64,000 nucleotides of DNA from Struthidea cinerea (taxonomy: Eukaryota; Chordata; Aves; Passeriformes; Corcoracidae), in NCBI GenBank assembly GCA_013397865.1, contig VZTI01000465.1:1595-65594 (forward strand). Reading direction: 5' to 3'. The position numbers were made by a program, and so were the translations under genes. Of this stretch, positions 60,249 through 64,000 are shown one piece after another. The stretch's first letter is position 1, and each line of letters begins with the position of its first letter. The notes under the pieces are model-generated. The model saw only the letters and a list, made by a program, of their open reading frames with translations, had not been told where the DNA came from and ran no database searches.

Positions 60249-63200
60249 AGAATATCCATTCAATACTTCTGTGAAAAACATGAATTCCATAAAAGTCAAG
60301 TTCTATTATGAAATTATTTTTGTTGGAAATTTTTTGACCAGCCTTACCATTTAGATATCTAGATTTATGTACACGAATGACTCACATCTCCTCTCTCCAC
60401 TGATTTTCAACACCTTTGCTATTGTTTTCACAAACTGCTCCTTCCTCTTTCATTCTGAAAATAAAACAAAGACAGTTGTATCAATCCTTGCCTTTATTTT
60501 CCCTGCCTTTCCAGCAACTGCTTCATTTTTGGCTAAAGATACAGCTCTTTTCTGAAATAGGAGCACACCACTTGATTTTTCAGGTTTGCCTTCTGTGTTG
60601 CTTTCTATCATAAGGATGAAGCAAATCACACCATATCTCAGTTAGCACCACTTTAAACTGCTGGTTGTGAGATTAAAACAGTCTTCAGAAAAGAGATTGA
60701 AGGGAGCAGACAACGAAGTACTTGTTCTAGACAGCCACGCTCCACTGAAGTTAATTAATATGCCAGATATTAAGTTTATCCTTAACTAACTTGCCTATTC
60801 CTAGATAAGTAAGGACATCTTTTACACTTCCCCTCGATGTTAGGGTACCACTGTGGTGTCACATTTCCTGAGCCCACCTAGCCTGGAGGCACCTGACATG
60901 CTTTGCCCTATTGGGACTTCCTGCCAATGACCATGTTGGCTCTGCAGCATTTCTTCCAGGGACACTCAGTTTTGACAAATTTGGGCGTTACCAAGCTGAA
61001 GCTTCTTCCAGCCACACCTGGGCGGGGATTTTCAGAAACAGTAGGCCAAAACAGTGACCAACATACTTTACCTCAATGAAGGACAAAAAAAAGTGACAGG
61101 CCCTCTCTAAAAATCTCAGTAGGCTTTATGACTTCAGACAAACACTTCCATGATGGTACACTTTATGAACACCAGATGAGGGTGGGATTGCTCTTGTCTA
61201 AGTTTAACTGGCCAAAGGTTAGTAGTCTAGCCTAAATCAGTCACCATTCCCCCCAGTAGTCAGCAGTGAACTGTAGGTAGCTGCAGAAGTGATTCATTCC
61301 AGGTCTATCTGAAGACAGGATGACTCACTGGCTGCAGATAGGCCTGCTGGGGTAGGCAGTTGGGTGAGATGTCCTGTGCTGCTGGGCACTGTTTGTGTTA
61401 GCCTGCCCTTAGAACAGAGCAACAGCCTCAGCTGTAAAATACCTACAGGCTGCATCACCTCCTGTTTGGAGTGGGCCAGGAGCACACACCTGGACAGTCA
61501 CGGCAGCTCACAGGACAAGTGCTGGCAGGTTCGGCTGCCAGAGCTGAGTCATGTGGCTGAACCCTTAGTACTGGCATCTGTTTGCAAAACTGGCTCTGAG
61601 ATACTTCTGATAAAAAGAATTATGATTTGGAAAGGTTGTGAGTTCTCGTGAAACATTACACCATTTCAAACAGCTCAAGCTATGACCCAGTATCTTAGCA
61701 CTCCCTCTTCTTGACTGCAGTATCACGTGGCTCTTTCTAGCTGTGACTACTACCAATAATTGATTAATTACTCAATTAAATACAGTGAGAATCTTCAAGT
61801 GTGAAAAGTAAAACATTTTATAAAGCCAAAATCTATTACTTCACAGAAATGATTCTCACATCAGCTTTCTTTTACCTTAGAAGCTCATCAGACTCAAACA
61901 ATATAGTGTATCCAACCCAACTATTAATAAGGAACTCAAACAGTCAACATATCTTTCACTTTGCGCCTGATGAATTTTCTTGCCTCCTCCACACAATGCA
62001 AAACTCCATCATTACAGCTACATTTTCTTTCTACGGTCTTGGAGCTTTCTAGTTCACCTTACTCCTCCTATTTTGAGAATCTTCCTTGAAGTGATTTCAT
62101 TTTCACCTCCTTTTTTAGCTACACTGGCTTTTCTCATACTTTTGATGGATTTGTTGCTATGTGGCACAATTCTTCCTATGAAACACATCAGTTTATGATC
62201 AACTATTTTGTGTTTCCATTGCATCATCCCATTTGATTTCACTCAGAACCACCCACATTTACTTCCTACTTGGATGGAATTTGTTGTCTTTGCTTTACAC
62301 TTCATCCTTGATCATAGTGGCAAAGGTGTGATCCTGATAGTGTAGAAAACGTTGTGTCTCCAGCTATGTCTTTGAGGTCTGTCATAACAAATAGAAGCAC
62401 TAGGGAAGGCTGGGAAGGCTGCAGGAAATGGACATCAGAGGGTTCTTGATATTGGAAGTATTTATACTGGGCAATGTTTATGCTTTGCAGTCATTCCCAG
62501 GACATTATCATGCTCCATGTATACGCCTACAACAAAACACAGCACTTACCCATGACCAGACATGCTACATACCGTATGTTCCTCGTGACACTTCTGCCTC
62601 CTCCACTGAACTGTGAATCTGGATGAAAACCAGGCTTGTAGCAAAATGTAAACTGTGAAATTGGTGTCCTTCCATTTCTTGTTCACATTCAGTACCTGAA
62701 CAGTCCTAAATGTTTGGATGGTTTTTATCTGGATCACAACTGTGCTTAAAGAACTGTGAAAAGTTTTTATATCAAAAGAAATATACCTATATATACCTTG
62801 AAAAGACATCTATGTAGAAGAATATTGAGTAAAAGTAACAGAGAACAAGTACAGGAGACCTTGGTCAGTGTTTGTTTTAATTTAGGAAAGAGCAAAATAA
62901 TTTTAAGCTGGGCTCAAACTGGAAATATGTATTTGTGATCTATTTAGAGGGACAAAGATAGAATTTGAAGTGGTAGAGCGTTCATTTAGATGAAAAGAAA
63001 CCCTGTCCTCTTCCTTTAACTTACCGGTACATATTCTACTTAAACAGTAGGCACAGGCCCTGAAGCTGGAACAACTAGAGTTGAGAGGATGATCCCTGGT
63101 GAGCCCTTTTAGAGTCCAGGTCAACCACCTCTTCTTCTGAGCAGGCCTCCTTTCCCAGCAGTCCCCATTTCCCCATCACCTCCTGCCACAGGGACAAAAC

Positions 63201-64000
63201 CTCGAGAAGACGCCCAGATGTGCTACAGCGCTAAAGCGGGGCTGGCAGTGGCCAGGCTCTGCTCTCGTGTGCCTCAGCACCCGTCGGAGACTGGGTTTGC
63301 AGCTGATGGAGGGTAACTATTTCCACAGCATTTGATAGCCAGATCTCATTCCACGGCCACATCTCACCTAAACGAATGTTTCAGAACTTCAAACCTTTTC
63401 AGTTGTTTCTGTTCAGCTGAGCCCTGTGGCAAGCTGACTTGAACTAAGCAGAGGGAGGACTGCTGAAGGACAATTGAGCACGTGGACATTTGCGACACTT
63501 TTGAATCAATTTTATTTTACAATTAAAGTAATATAAATAGATTTAAATCCATACTTCTAATTAAAACAACAGCTTCCTGTTCCTCCCAACTGCAGGCAGA
63601 ATATGAGTTCTGTTCTGTGAGTAAACATCTCTTTTGCAATTTACTCAACCTTCCCAGATCTTGCCAGCTCTGCTGAACCATTAGATAGGCTGTAAAAGCA
63701 TTTCTTAGCGTACTCTGAAGAAAGACAAAAATACATCAAATTACGTAACTTTGGGAATTAAACATTCCTCCAAATGAGTTTTCCTTGTTTCCTCGCATTT
63801 TGCAGGAAATTATTTTTTATTGCATCATATTCGTTTTTACCATAACAAATCTTACAGATTATCCTATGTACTGTGGTTTAATCAGCAGACTTAAGCGTTT
63901 TTATGTACACTCGCTTTTGTACAAACGTTTTACATATGAGGACTGTTGTTAATATTGGCCTCTGTCCTGAGGTACAACAAGATGCTAACATAATACATAC

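Larger units (their letters stand above)
54236..64000. other. Mostly AT-rich DNA without a recognised gene
   Basis: No transposon was recognised. Features called separately inside it are the (TA)n tract and gap (55362-55430), an unrecognised membrane-like frame (56538-56774, minus), (CCTT)n (59131-59193), (AAC)n (59973-59988) and a G-rich block (60230-60248). A CpG-richer patch lies near 63190-63300. Remaining open frames (for example 58436-58741 and 59475-59783, +) have no protein-family resemblance. Confidence 0.4.

Overview
This window looks like nuclear DNA from a bird, and it is almost certainly gene-poor: a long intron or an intergenic region. The evidence is the repeat content. There are nine CR1 LINE copies, several ending in the ATTCTGTGATTCT-type 3' tail. 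There are also endogenous-retrovirus LTRs of kinds common in birds, two of them solo LTRs with 6-bp target duplications. No rRNA, tRNA, CRISPR array, operon or bacterial signal was seen. Two runs of N (35976-36024 and 55392-55406) lie inside poly-T and (TA)n tracts, which marks this as a draft assembly.

Layout. Positions 1-1700 are CpG-dense retroviral debris: a 5'-end remnant with a tRNA-Trp-like primer-binding site near 236, then a polypurine tract and an LTR starting at 1116. From 1.7 to 18.4 kb the DNA is AT-rich single-copy sequence broken by an ancient CR1 (2270-2670), an old antisense CR1 (5563-6225), an antisense LTR (6841-7434) abutting a CR1 tail (7440-7705), and a possible LTR at 11155-11680. 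From 18.4 to 29.2 kb there are an antisense CR1 (18411-18950), an AT-rich palindromic block (19640-19920), a complete antisense ERVK-like solo LTR (22087-22542), and two CR1 copies (28455-28700 and 28858-29222). From 29 to 45 kb there are a second complete solo LTR (36612-37139), a CR1 fragment (39476-40045) and an ERVL-like LTR (44627-45149). From 50.4 to 54.2 kb there are a 1.7-kb CR1 retaining broken endonuclease-RT coding sequence and a further CR1 3' end. From 54.2 kb to the end the sequence is AT-rich with a (TA)n tract, a (CCTT)n tract and a G-rich block.

Genes. I recognise no intact host gene. All recognisable protein similarity is to CR1 ORF2, and every copy is broken. The one unexplained reading frame with protein-like character is a single-span membrane segment on the minus strand at 56538-56774, preceded by a possible splice acceptor. 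It is reported with low confidence.

No previously undescribed multi-gene system is visible. The best leads are the Trp-type PBS with CpG-dense flanks, the two dated solo-LTR insertions, the CR1 copy whose RT palm has been deleted, a 15-bp perfect hairpin at 37782-37817, the 56.5-kb membrane frame and a 23-base repeat shared between 12.8 and 18.1 kb.
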